DNA of 64,000 nucleotides from JBBROS01 sp965260995. Its GTDB lineage: Bacteria; Pseudomonadota; Alphaproteobacteria; Acetobacterales; Acetobacteraceae. Where the stretch lies: positions 1-64,000 of the forward strand of contig CBDHCD010000001.1 in assembly GCA_965260995.1 (NCBI GenBank). Reading direction: 5' to 3'. Within the stretch, counting starts at the first letter, position 1, and every line of letters starts with the position of its first letter. This document shows, one piece after another, positions 56,823-64,000 of the stretch. A program made the translations under genes and the position numbers. A model generated the notes under the pieces. The model did not search any database. It was not told the DNA's origin and worked only from the letters and a program-made list of their open reading frames with translations.

Positions 56823-58016
56823 ATGATCGGGCTGTCTGACTACCGCTACGTCATCGCCGGCAGCGGCTTCTTCGGGGCCGTGATGGCGGAACGGATCGCG
56901 ACCGAGCTGGGCGAGCCGGTGGCGGTGCTGGAGCGGCGGCCTCACTTGGGCGGCAACTCGTTCTCCGAGGTCGATCCGCAGACGGGGGTCGAGTACCACC
57001 GCTACGGGTCGCACCTGTTCCACACCTCGAACGAGGAGGTGTGGACCTACGTCAACCGGTTCTCGCGGTTCACCAACTACCGCCACCGCGTGTTCACCCG
57101 GCACGGCGGGCGCACCTTCACCATGCCGATCAACCTGATGACGCTGAACAGCTTCTTCGGGGTCGACCTGCGGCCGCAGGAGGCGAGCGCCTTCATCCAG
57201 GCCAAGGCGGCGGCCGAGCCGTTCCCCGACCCGCAGAACTTCGAGGAGAAGGCGATCTCGCTGATCGGGCGGGAGCTGTACGAGGCGTTCATCAAGGGCT
57301 ACACCGCCAAGCAGTGGGAAACGGACCCCAAGCTGCTGCCGGCCGACGTGATCACCCGGCTGCCGGTGCGGTTCAACTTCAGCGACTTCTACTTCAACGA
57401 CATCTACGAGGGCCTGCCGGTCGACGGCTACCACGCGATCTTCGAGCGGATGCTGACCCAGCCCCGGATCACGACGGTGCTGAACTGCGACTTCTTCGAC
57501 GTGCGCTCCCAGATCCGCCCCGACGCCACCGTCATCTTCACGGGGGCCATCGACCGCTACTTCGACTACTGCTTCGGCCCCTTGTCGTGGCGGACGCTCG
57601 ACTTCGAGATCGAGCGCCACGACATCGACGACTACCAGGGCGCGTCGGTGATCAACTACCCGGACGTGCGGGTGCCCTACACGCGCATCCACGAGTTCAA
57701 GCACCTGCATCCCGAGCGGACCAACCTCAAGGGACGCACCCTGGTGATGAAGGAGTTCTCCCGTTTCGCCGGCACGGGCGACGAGCCGTACTACCCGATC
57801 AACACGCCGAACGACAAGGCGACCTACGACCAGTACGCGGCGCGGGCGGCGCAGGAGCCGGGCGTGATCTTCGGCGGGCGGCTCGGCACCTACCGCTACC
57901 TCGACATGCACCAGGCGATCGGCGCGGCGCTCAAGACGTTCGAGCGCAAGGTGCTGCCGATGGCGAGGGCGAAAGCCGAGAAGGCGGGGGCGAAGATGGG
58001 GGCCGAGGCGGCGTAA
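56823..58016 (+). CDS. glf: UDP-galactopyranose mutase
   Basis: 397 residues; FAD enzyme that isomerises UDP-galactopyranose to UDP-galactofuranose. The dinucleotide fold is YVIAGSGFFGAVMAERIA (about 9-26) and LERRPHLGGNSFSEV. The Glf-specific YHRYGSHLFHTSNEEVW, GYTAKQWETDPKLLP and FGGRLGTYRYLDMHQAI follow. ATG 56823 is preceded by a GATGGGG site. Forty-five bases after its stop the flippase starts. The product indicates that a galactofuranose-containing polysaccharide or LPS is made here. Confidence 0.96.
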   Translation: MIGLSDYRYVIAGSGFFGAVMAERIATELGEPVAVLERRPHLGGNSFSEVDPQTGVEYHRYGSHLFHTSNEEVWTYVNRFSRFTNYRHRVFTRHGGRTFTMPINLMTLNSFFGVDLRPQEASAFIQAKAAAEPFPDPQNFEEKAISLIGRELYEAFIKGYTAKQWETDPKLLPADVITRLPVRFNFSDFYFNDIYEGLPVDGYHAIFERMLTQPRITTVLNCDFFDVRSQIRPDATVIFTGAIDRYFDYCFGPLSWRTLDFEIERHDIDDYQGASVINYPDVRVPYTRIHEFKHLHPERTNLKGRTLVMKEFSRFAGTGDEPYYPINTPNDKATYDQYAARAAQEPGVIFGGRLGTYRYLDMHQAIGAALKTFERKVLPMARAKAEKAGAKMGAEAA

Positions 58017-58060
58017 CGGGGTTCGGCCGGCCCGGGTCGGGCGGGTCGGGCGGCGAGGCC

Positions 58061-59314
58061 GTGTCGCTCAAGCGCAACTTCGCGTCGGTGTTCGCCTGGC
58101 AGGGGATGAACTACCTCATCCCGTTGGTCACGCTGCCCTACCTCGCCCGGGTGCTGCAGCCGGAGCAGTTCGGCGTGCTGGGGTTCGCCACCAGCATCGT
58201 CGCCTACGCGGCCATGTTCACCGACTGGGGCTTCGGGCTGAGCGCGACGCAAGCCATCGCCGCCCATCGCGACGACCCGGCGGCGCTGCGGCGCATCTTC
58301 TGGAACACGCTCGCGGCCAAGTGCCTGCTCGGGCTGGTGTCGGCCGCGGCGCTGGCCGGGCTGGTGGCGGCGGTCCCGGGGTTGCGGCCCTACGGGTTCC
58401 TGCTCGCCTGCGCCTGGCTGCAGGTGGCGGGGGGGATGATCACCGCCGACTGGTTCCTGCAAGGCATGGAGATGATGGGGCGGTTCGCCATCGCGTCCAG
58501 CATCGGCCGGGTGCTGCCGCTGCCGCTGATCTTCCTGTTCGTCCACGCGCCCGGCGACGTGGCGGCCGCCGCGTTGATCCAGAGCGCCAGCGCGTTGGTG
58601 GCCGGGGCGATCTCGCTGCGGCTGGCGGCGGCGACGGGGGTGCTGGGGCGGCCGTCGGCGTCGGTCGGGGGCGTGGTGGACAGCATCCGCGGCGGGTTCT
58701 ACCTGTTCCTGTCGAGCGCGTCGGTGTCGCTCTACTCCAACCTCAACACGCTGATCGTGTTCACGGTGGCGGGGCCGGTGGAGGGCGGGCTGTTCGTAGG
58801 CGCGGACAAGCTGCGCCGGGCGGCGCAGGGGCTGATCACGCCGATCAGCGTGGTGATGTACCCGCGCATTTCCAACGTGCTCAGCCGCGACCGCTCAGCG
58901 GGCTTCGAGATGATCCGCAAGCTGCTGCTGGCGCAGGGCGGCTTCACGCTGCTGCTGAGCGTGGCCACCTGGATCACCGCGCCGCTCGTGGTGCGGATCA
59001 TCCTGGGGCCGAGCTACCTGGACGCGGTGGAGGTGCTGCGGGCTCTGGCGCCGGTGCTGTTCCTGGTGGGCATCAACAACGTCCTCGGCATCCAGATGCT
59101 GCTGCCGCTGGGCTTGAAGCGGGAGTTCCTGCTCTCGGTGACGATCCCGGGGGTGCTCAGCCTGGCCTACATGCCGACGCTGGCCTACGCCTACGGGGCG
59201 GTCGGGGTGGCGGTGGCGCTGTCGGTGACGGAGCTGCTCGTCAACGTCGTCGCCGGCTGGTTCCTGTACCGGCGGTCGGAGGCGGTGCGCCGCATGGTGC
59301 TGCGGAGCGCGTAG
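58061..59314 (+). CDS. Polysaccharide flippase (Wzx-like, MATE/MVF superfamily)
   Basis: About 417 residues with about 12 membrane segments, beginning RNFASVFAWQGMNYLIPLV, then TLPYLARVLQPEQFGVLGFA, which is typical of Wzx/O-antigen flippases. It moves lipid-linked oligosaccharide across the inner membrane. GTG 58061 is taken as the start because it directly precedes the conserved N-terminus; the upstream frame is a shadow of glf. It follows glf by 44 bp. The 245 bp after it (59315-59559) contain no recognised gene. Confidence 0.85.
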   Translation: MSLKRNFASVFAWQGMNYLIPLVTLPYLARVLQPEQFGVLGFATSIVAYAAMFTDWGFGLSATQAIAAHRDDPAALRRIFWNTLAAKCLLGLVSAAALAGLVAAVPGLRPYGFLLACAWLQVAGGMITADWFLQGMEMMGRFAIASSIGRVLPLPLIFLFVHAPGDVAAAALIQSASALVAGAISLRLAAATGVLGRPSASVGGVVDSIRGGFYLFLSSASVSLYSNLNTLIVFTVAGPVEGGLFVGADKLRRAAQGLITPISVVMYPRISNVLSRDRSAGFEMIRKLLLAQGGFTLLLSVATWITAPLVVRIILGPSYLDAVEVLRALAPVLFLVGINNVLGIQMLLPLGLKREFLLSVTIPGVLSLAYMPTLAYAYGAVGVAVALSVTELLVNVVAGWFLYRRSEAVRRMVLRSA

Positions 59315-59559
59315 CGGCCCCGGGCCGGGGCGCGGAGAGGGCGGCCGGCGTGATCGGCGTTGCCAGGGCCGGGCAGGCGGCGGTAGTGTCGGATTCGGGC
59401 GGAAGACGTCTATTTAAGCAAACGAGTCATTCGGCGGCGTGACGGCGGATATGATCGTTCCGGCACGGTCCCCGATCATCCGCGGCGGGCTAGCGCCTCG
59501 TGGGCCGGAGAAAGCGCACGGTGGAGACTGGTCCGCGCCATTGTTGGAGATGGACGCCC

Positions 59560-60468
59560 ATGACCGAACGCCCCCACCTCGTCATCGTCCGGGCCGGGGA
59601 CGAGTCGCTGCATCGCGAATGGCTCAAGGGCGGCGCGGCGCGGTCGTGGGACCTGATCGTCAACTACTACGGCGACGACCCTGACCGCTACCGCGAGGAT
59701 GGCGTGGCGCGGATCGACAGCAAGGGGCCGAAGTGGCCGGCGCTGCACGGCCTGATGGCGTCCTTGCCCGATCTCGGCCGCTACAGCTACGTCTGGCTGC
59801 CAGACGACGACCTGCTGACCGACGCGGGCTCGATCAACCGGCTGTTCCAGGTCTGCGCCGAGCACGGGCTGGAGGCGGCGCAGCCGGCGCTGAGCTGGGA
59901 CAGCTACTCGTCGCACCTGATGACGCTGCGGCACGCGAACAGCGTGATCCGCTACACCAACTTCGTCGAGATCATGGCCCCTTGCCTGTCGGCCGGGATG
60001 CTGGCCCGGGCGATGCCGCTGTTCGCGACCAACCTGAGCGGCTGGGGGCTCGACTTCGTGTGGAGCAAGCTGGCCGAGAACCCGGACACCGGCGTCGGCG
60101 TGATCGACGCCGTGACGGTGCGCCACACGCGGCCGGTGGGCGGCCCCAATTACGAGATGCTGCGGGCGAAGGGCGTGTTGCCGGAGACGGAGTTCCGGGC
60201 GTTCTGCGTCGAGCACGGGATCGAGCCCACGATCATCGTGCACAAGGCGCTCGACCACCACGGCCGGGTGCTGGCGGCGGACAAGCGCGAGCGCTGGTTC
60301 GCGGCCCGGCTGCTGACCGGGTGCCTGTCCGCCTGGCACCTCGCCCCGGAGCGGAAGTGGGTGACGCGGCGGATGGCGCAGTTCGCGTGGGAGGCGGCCC
60401 AGAAGCGGGGGCACCGAGTTTACGAGGTCAAGCGCCGGCCCGACGAGGGGGCCTCGCTGCCGGCGTGA
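59560..60468 (+). CDS. DUF707-type putative glycosyltransferase
   Basis: 302 residues. The pattern HLVIVRAGDESLHREWLKG, WDLIVNYYGDDPDRY, YVWLPDDDLLTDAGSINRLF, and SGWGLDFVW resembles the DUF707 family, which occurs in glycan clusters and may use a GT-A fold with the DDD metal site. No signal or membrane segment. ATG 59560 has GGAGATG about 9 bases upstream. The tail of the gene (TGCCGGCGTGACGCCAG at 60458-60474, containing the stop) is repeated 27 bp later. The 164 bp to the next gene hold that repeat and a 7-bp GC stem (60541-60568). Acceptor and donor unknown. Confidence 0.7.
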   Translation: MTERPHLVIVRAGDESLHREWLKGGAARSWDLIVNYYGDDPDRYREDGVARIDSKGPKWPALHGLMASLPDLGRYSYVWLPDDDLLTDAGSINRLFQVCAEHGLEAAQPALSWDSYSSHLMTLRHANSVIRYTNFVEIMAPCLSAGMLARAMPLFATNLSGWGLDFVWSKLAENPDTGVGVIDAVTVRHTRPVGGPNYEMLRAKGVLPETEFRAFCVEHGIEPTIIVHKALDHHGRVLAADKRERWFAARLLTGCLSAWHLAPERKWVTRRMAQFAWEAAQKRGHRVYEVKRRPDEGASLPA

Positions 60469-60632
60469 CGCCAGTTGCCTGATCTGCCGGCGTGACGCCA
60501 GCCGCCTGGTTGCAGGAAGCTGGCTGACGCAGGGCCTGGGCCGCCGCCCGGGTCCCGCCCTGCGGCGGCGGCGGGCCTGCCGTGGCGTCGGCGCAGCTTA
60601 CCAAGCATGGCAGGACCGCTTACCTTGGCGGG

Positions 60633-62195
60633 ATGCAAGCAGCTCTGCCGGTGCGCCGTCCCCTGGTGATCGGGGCCGTGATGGCCGCGATGTTCATGAT
60701 CGCGATCGAGGCGACGATCGTCTCGACCGCGATGCCGCAGATCGCCGGGCAGCTCGGCGACCTGCACCTGTATTCATGGGTGTTCTCGTCGTTCCTGCTG
60801 ACGCAGACGGCGACGACGGTGGTGTTCGGCAAGCTCGCCGACCTGTACGGGCGGCGGCCGGTGCTGCTGGTGGGCATCGGGGTGTTCCTGGCCGGGTCCG
60901 TGTTGTGCGGGCTGGCGTGGTCGATCCCCTCGTTGATCGTGTTCCGGCTGATCCAGGGTGTCGGGGCGGGGGCGATCCAGCCGGTGGCGCTGACGGTGGT
61001 GGGCGATCTCTACTCGGTGCAGGAGCGGGGGCGCATCCAGGGCTACCTGGCCAGCGTGTGGGGCATCTCGTCGGTGCTGGGGCCGTTGGCGGGGGGGCTG
61101 ATCATCCAGCACCTGAGCTGGGCGTGGATCTTCTGGATCAACGTGCCGGTGGGGCTGGCGGCGGCGGCGAGCTTCATGGCGTTCCTGCGCGAGGGCGCGG
61201 TGCGGGAGCGGCGGCCGGTGGACGTGGCGGGGGCGGCGCTGTTCACGGTGGCGGTGGCGTCCCTGATGGTCGGGCTGACGCAGGCGGGCGAGGGGGACGC
61301 GCGGACGGCGTGGGTCGCGGGCGCGGGGTTCCTCGTGAGCGCCGGGCTGTTCGCGTGGCAGGAGCGGCGGGCGGCGGAGCCGATGATCGCGTTCCGGCTG
61401 TGGTCGCGCCGGCCGATCGCGACCGCCAACGCGGCGACGCTGCTGAGCGGCATGGCGGTGATCGGGCTGACGACGTTCCTGCCGATGTACGTGCAGGGGG
61501 TGCTGGGGCGGTCGACGCTGGTGGCAGGGTTCGCGCTGACGATGATGGTGCTGGGCTGGCCGATCGGGGCGACGCTGGCGGCGCGCAACTTCACCCGGTT
61601 CGGGCTGCGGCTGACGCTGCTGTTCGGCGCGGCGCTGCTGCCGGTGGGGGCGACCGCTTTCGTGCTGCTGGGGGCGGGGTCGTCGCCGGTGGTGGCCGGG
61701 GCCGGGTCGGTGGTGATGGGGCTCGGGATGGGGTTCCTGTCGACGGCGGCGATCGTGATCATCCAGGACAGCGTCGGCTGGGCGGAGCGGGGGTCGGCGA
61801 CGGCGTCCAACATCTTCTCGCGCAACCTGGGCAGCACCCTGGGGGCGGCGATCCTGGGGGCGGTGTTCAACCTCAGCCTGTCGCGCCACACCGGGGCCGG
61901 CGGGGTGACGCCCGGTCAGGTGACGCCTGGTCAGTTGCGCGGGCTGCTGGACCACCCGCAGGGGGCGGCCGTGGACGCCGCGGCGCGGGCGGCGCTCGGG
62001 CAGTCGCTCCACCTCACCTTCTGGGCGGTGTTCGTGATCGCGGCGCTGACGCTGGCGCTGGCGCTGCTGGTGCCGCGGATCGTGCTGTCGCGGGACACGC
62101 GGGCCGCGACGGGGGCCGCGACGGGGGACGAGGCGGGGGACGAGGCGGAGGAGGTGGCCGACACCGCGATCGGGACGGTGCCGGAGCGGGTGTAG
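60633..62195 (+). CDS. MFS multidrug efflux transporter (DHA2 family)
   Basis: About 520 residues, 14 membrane segments expected. Membrane helix 1 has IEATIVSTAMPQIAG. Motif A is FGKLADLYGRRPVLLVG, and VPVGLAAAASF follows LSWAWIFWIN at helix 6. The signature GVGAGAIQPVALTVVGDL is typical of EmrB/QacA-type pumps exporting drugs with proton antiport. ATG 60633 is favoured; an upstream in-frame ATG at 60582 is possible. A short duplication (GTGACGCC-GGTCAG, 61906-61934) lies in the last periplasmic loop and is in frame. No regulator adjoins it. Confidence 0.88.
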   Translation: MQAALPVRRPLVIGAVMAAMFMIAIEATIVSTAMPQIAGQLGDLHLYSWVFSSFLLTQTATTVVFGKLADLYGRRPVLLVGIGVFLAGSVLCGLAWSIPSLIVFRLIQGVGAGAIQPVALTVVGDLYSVQERGRIQGYLASVWGISSVLGPLAGGLIIQHLSWAWIFWINVPVGLAAAASFMAFLREGAVRERRPVDVAGAALFTVAVASLMVGLTQAGEGDARTAWVAGAGFLVSAGLFAWQERRAAEPMIAFRLWSRRPIATANAATLLSGMAVIGLTTFLPMYVQGVLGRSTLVAGFALTMMVLGWPIGATLAARNFTRFGLRLTLLFGAALLPVGATAFVLLGAGSSPVVAGAGSVVMGLGMGFLSTAAIVIIQDSVGWAERGSATASNIFSRNLGSTLGAAILGAVFNLSLSRHTGAGGVTPGQVTPGQLRGLLDHPQGAAVDAAARAALGQSLHLTFWAVFVIAALTLALALLVPRIVLSRDTRAATGAATGDEAGDEAEEVADTAIGTVPERV

Positions 62196-62282
62196 GCCGT
62201 CGCCTCGGCGGGCGCGTCGATCAGGCGGATGGTCCCGCTCGACCGGGTACGCCGGGCGATCAGGGCGATTCGGGGCCGGGGT

Positions 62283-63494
62283 TCACGGCCCGTCGAGGGC
62301 TTGGCGGAGGTCGTCGAGCAGGTCGTCCGGATCTTCCAGGCCGACGGAGAGGCGCATCATGGCTTCGTCGACGCCCCAGGCCAGGCGGGCGGCCGGGTCG
62401 GCGCGCAGCGCGCCGCGCAGCAGCGCGCCGGGGCGCATGATCAGGGATTCGGCGTCACCGAGGCTGACGGCGCGCAGGACCAGGCGGAGGCGGTCCATGA
62501 AGCGGTCGGCGGCGTCGCCGCCGGCGCGGAGGCGGAAGGAGATCATGCCGGAGCCGTTGGCCATCTGACGCCGGGCGGCGGCGTGGCCGGGGTCGGACGC
62601 GAGGTAGGGGTAGCGGACGGCTGACACGGCGGGATGGCCGGCCAGCGCCTCGGCGACGCGGAGCGCGGTGTGGCCGTGGCGCTCCATGCGGAGCGGCAGC
62701 GTCTTCAGCCCGCGCAGGACGAGAAAGGCGGACATGGGGGACAGGGTGGCGCCGGTGATGTAGCGCAGGCCGTGGCGGCGGATGCGCTCGGTGGTGGCGA
62801 AATCGCCGAGCACCGCGCCGCCGAGCAGGTCGCCGTGGCCGTTGATGTACTTGGTCAGCGCGTGCAGGACGAGGTGCGCGCCGTGCTCCAGCGGGCGCTG
62901 CACGGCGGGGGAGGCGAAGGTGCTGTCGACGACGACCACCGCGCCCGCCGCCCTGGCTCGGCTGGCGAGGGCGGCGATGTCGAGCGTCTCGGCGGTCGGG
63001 TTCACCGGGGTCTCGAAATAGACCAGCTTGGTCCGGGGGGAGAGCGCGGGGCCGAGGTTGGCCGGGTCGGCCATGTCGACGGGGATGACCTTGATGCCGA
63101 AGCGCGGCAGGGCGTTCTGGGTGAGGGCGAAGGTATTGGAATAGACGGTGTGGTGGACGACCAGCTCGTCGCCCTGGGACAGCAGCGACAGCAGCAGGGA
63201 GCCGACCGCGCCCATGCCGGAGGCGAACGCGACGCAGGCCTCCGCGCCTTCCAGCTCGGCGAGCCGGGTCTCGAGCACGGTCTGGGTCGGGTTCTCCTCG
63301 CGGCCGTAGAGCGGGCGGCGGACCTCGCCGGCGGCGATGGCCTCGCTCTCGGCGCTGGTGTCGAAGGCGTAGGTGGAGGTCATGTAGACCGGCGGCACGA
63401 GCGCGCCCTCGGCGGCGGCGCGGTCGAAGCCGTGGTGGATGGCGCGGGTGGCGAAGCCGCGGCGGCGGTTGGGCCTGTCGGGGGCGTCGTTCAC
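62283..63494 (-). CDS. Trans-sulfuration PLP enzyme (cystathionine gamma-synthase / methionine gamma-lyase type)
   Basis: 403 residues, Cys/Met metabolism fold. The PLP lysine is Lys215 in LHALTKYINGHGDLLGG. The phosphate-binding Tyr-x-Arg segment is PLYGREENPTQTVLETRLAELEG, where the usual GNPT is ENPT. SGMGAVGSLLLSLL and YFETPVNPTAETLDI follow. Which of the cystathionine synthase, beta-lyase or gamma-lyase reactions it performs cannot be read from the sequence. GTG 63494 overlaps the stop of the preceding oxidase (GTGA), so the two are co-translated. Confidence 0.88.
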   Translation of the reverse strand: MNDAPDRPNRRRGFATRAIHHGFDRAAAEGALVPPVYMTSTYAFDTSAESEAIAAGEVRRPLYGREENPTQTVLETRLAELEGAEACVAFASGMGAVGSLLLSLLSQGDELVVHHTVYSNTFALTQNALPRFGIKVIPVDMADPANLGPALSPRTKLVYFETPVNPTAETLDIAALASRARAAGAVVVVDSTFASPAVQRPLEHGAHLVLHALTKYINGHGDLLGGAVLGDFATTERIRRHGLRYITGATLSPMSAFLVLRGLKTLPLRMERHGHTALRVAEALAGHPAVSAVRYPYLASDPGHAAARRQMANGSGMISFRLRAGGDAADRFMDRLRLVLRAVSLGDAESLIMRPGALLRGALRADPAARLAWGVDEAMMRLSVGLEDPDDLLDDLRQALDGP

Positions 63495-64000
63495 GCCGCC
63501 GCGTCCGCGCGCCAGGTGGGGGCGAGGACGCGGCCGGCGGCGTGCTCGGTCACGTCGGCGGCGGTCATCTCGCCGGCGATGGCGCGGCCGACCAGCTCGC
63601 CCATCAGGGAGCCGAGCTTGAAGCCGTGGCCGGAGCAGGCGCTGACCAGCCAGCCGGCCGCGCCCGTCTGGTGGACGAGGAACTCCTCGCGCTCAGTGAC
63701 GGTGTAGAAGCAGGCCTTGGGTTCCAGCACGGCGTAGCGGTCGAGGCCGTGGTAGGTGGCGCGGGCGGCGGGCCACAGGCGGGCGAGGTCGTGCTCGGTG
63801 GCGACGCGGTCCTCGTCGGGGTCGCCGGTGCGGGAGAACACGTGGTCGCCGACCTTGAGGCGGGTGCCGCGGCGGGGCGGCAGGGTGTAGAGGCCGCCGT
63901 CAGGCTGAAGGTCGAGCATCACGGGGGCGTTGGCCCAGGCTTCGGCCAAGTCGGGCGGCGGGGCCAGGTAGAGCACGGCCTGGCGGGACGGCACGCCGAC
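63491..64000 (-). CDS. FAD-dependent oxidase, C-terminal part (sarcosine/N-methyltryptophan oxidase type)
   Basis: The last 169 or so residues of a DAO-family flavoprotein; the N-terminus lies beyond the window edge. FYTVTEREEFLVHQT and SACSGHGFKLGSLMGELVGRAI are the C-terminal FAD-binding signature of monomeric sarcosine-oxidase-like enzymes, in which the cysteine of SACSGHGFK is the position that can bind FAD covalently. It is coupled by GTGA to the PLP enzyme. The pair suggests degradation of a methylated or sulfur amino acid. The in-frame ATG inside the window is not the true start. Confidence 0.8.
   Translation of the reverse strand, partial: VGVPSRQAVLYLAPPPDLAEAWANAPVMLDLQPDGGLYTLPPRRGTRLKVGDHVFSRTGDPDEDRVATEHDLARLWPAARATYHGLDRYAVLEPKACFYTVTEREEFLVHQTGAAGWLVSACSGHGFKLGSLMGELVGRAIAGEMTAADVTEHAAGRVLAPTWRADAAA

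Overview
The window is GC-rich chromosomal DNA of an alphaproteobacterium, most likely a member of the Acetobacteraceae (Roseomonas-like). Three things point there: the pentose-phosphate cluster tkt / tal-pgi fusion / gnd / HAD / pgl / gntK / rpiA, whose gene order and fused transaldolase-glucose-6-phosphate isomerase resemble acetic acid bacteria; a Rhizobium-type glpDSTPQUV glycerol operon; and an rRNA operon that ends in tRNA-fMet. This assignment is inferred from gene content, not from a search.

Layout. 1-960: 3' end of an rRNA operon (23S tail, 5S, initiator tRNA). 1.0-9.0 kb: mobile-element landing zone with an IS66 remnant, a histidine phosphatase, a serine resolvase gene split by an apparently intact RIT (recombinase-in-trio) element with perfect 38-bp terminal inverted repeats, an IS1182-type transposase, and an IS630 transposase broken by short tandem duplications. 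9.1-16.7 kb: glycerol catabolism and uptake (glpD, glpS, glpT, glpP, glpQ, glpU, glpV). 16.8-21.3 kb: ribose-type sugar ABC transporter. 21.4-26.9 kb: second unstable zone with another broken IS630, a decayed unrecognised region, a frameshifted TetR gene, a remnant FAD aromatic hydroxylase, a cupin, an intact flavin monooxygenase and an IS481 fragment. 26.9-31.5 kb: atzG-atzE amidase pair, glutamine-dependent NAD synthetase and an isochorismatase-like hydrolase. 31.5-42.1 kb: leftward pentose-phosphate and gluconate cluster, with a polyphosphate-glucokinase-like ROK kinase and a second histidine phosphatase at its end. 42.3-53.9 kb: chaC, uvrB, a COQ9/TetR-like protein, a phasin, an amino-acid oxidase/ornithine cyclodeaminase pair, a cation/proton antiporter, murA, dcd and a formaldehyde-dehydrogenase-like zinc enzyme. 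53.9-60.5 kb: surface-glycan island (GT39-like membrane glycosyltransferase, two putative glycosyltransferases, UDP-galactopyranose mutase, flippase), with a perfect 16-bp parS palindrome just upstream of glf. 60.6-64 kb: DHA2 efflux pump, a trans-sulfuration PLP enzyme and the 3' part of an FAD oxidase.

How the genes fit together. Glycerol imported by the GlpSTPQUV system is oxidised by GlpD (after phosphorylation by a GlpK not encoded here) to dihydroxyacetone phosphate. Sugars and gluconate enter the oxidative and non-oxidative pentose-phosphate pathway encoded at 33.6-42.1 kb. Neither zwf nor phosphofructokinase is in the window. The glf/flippase/glycosyltransferase island probably builds a galactofuranose-containing surface polysaccharide. 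Many neighbours are joined by ATGA or GTGA stop-start overlaps, which indicates translational coupling. The parS site and the rRNA operon suggest, but do not prove, an origin-proximal location.
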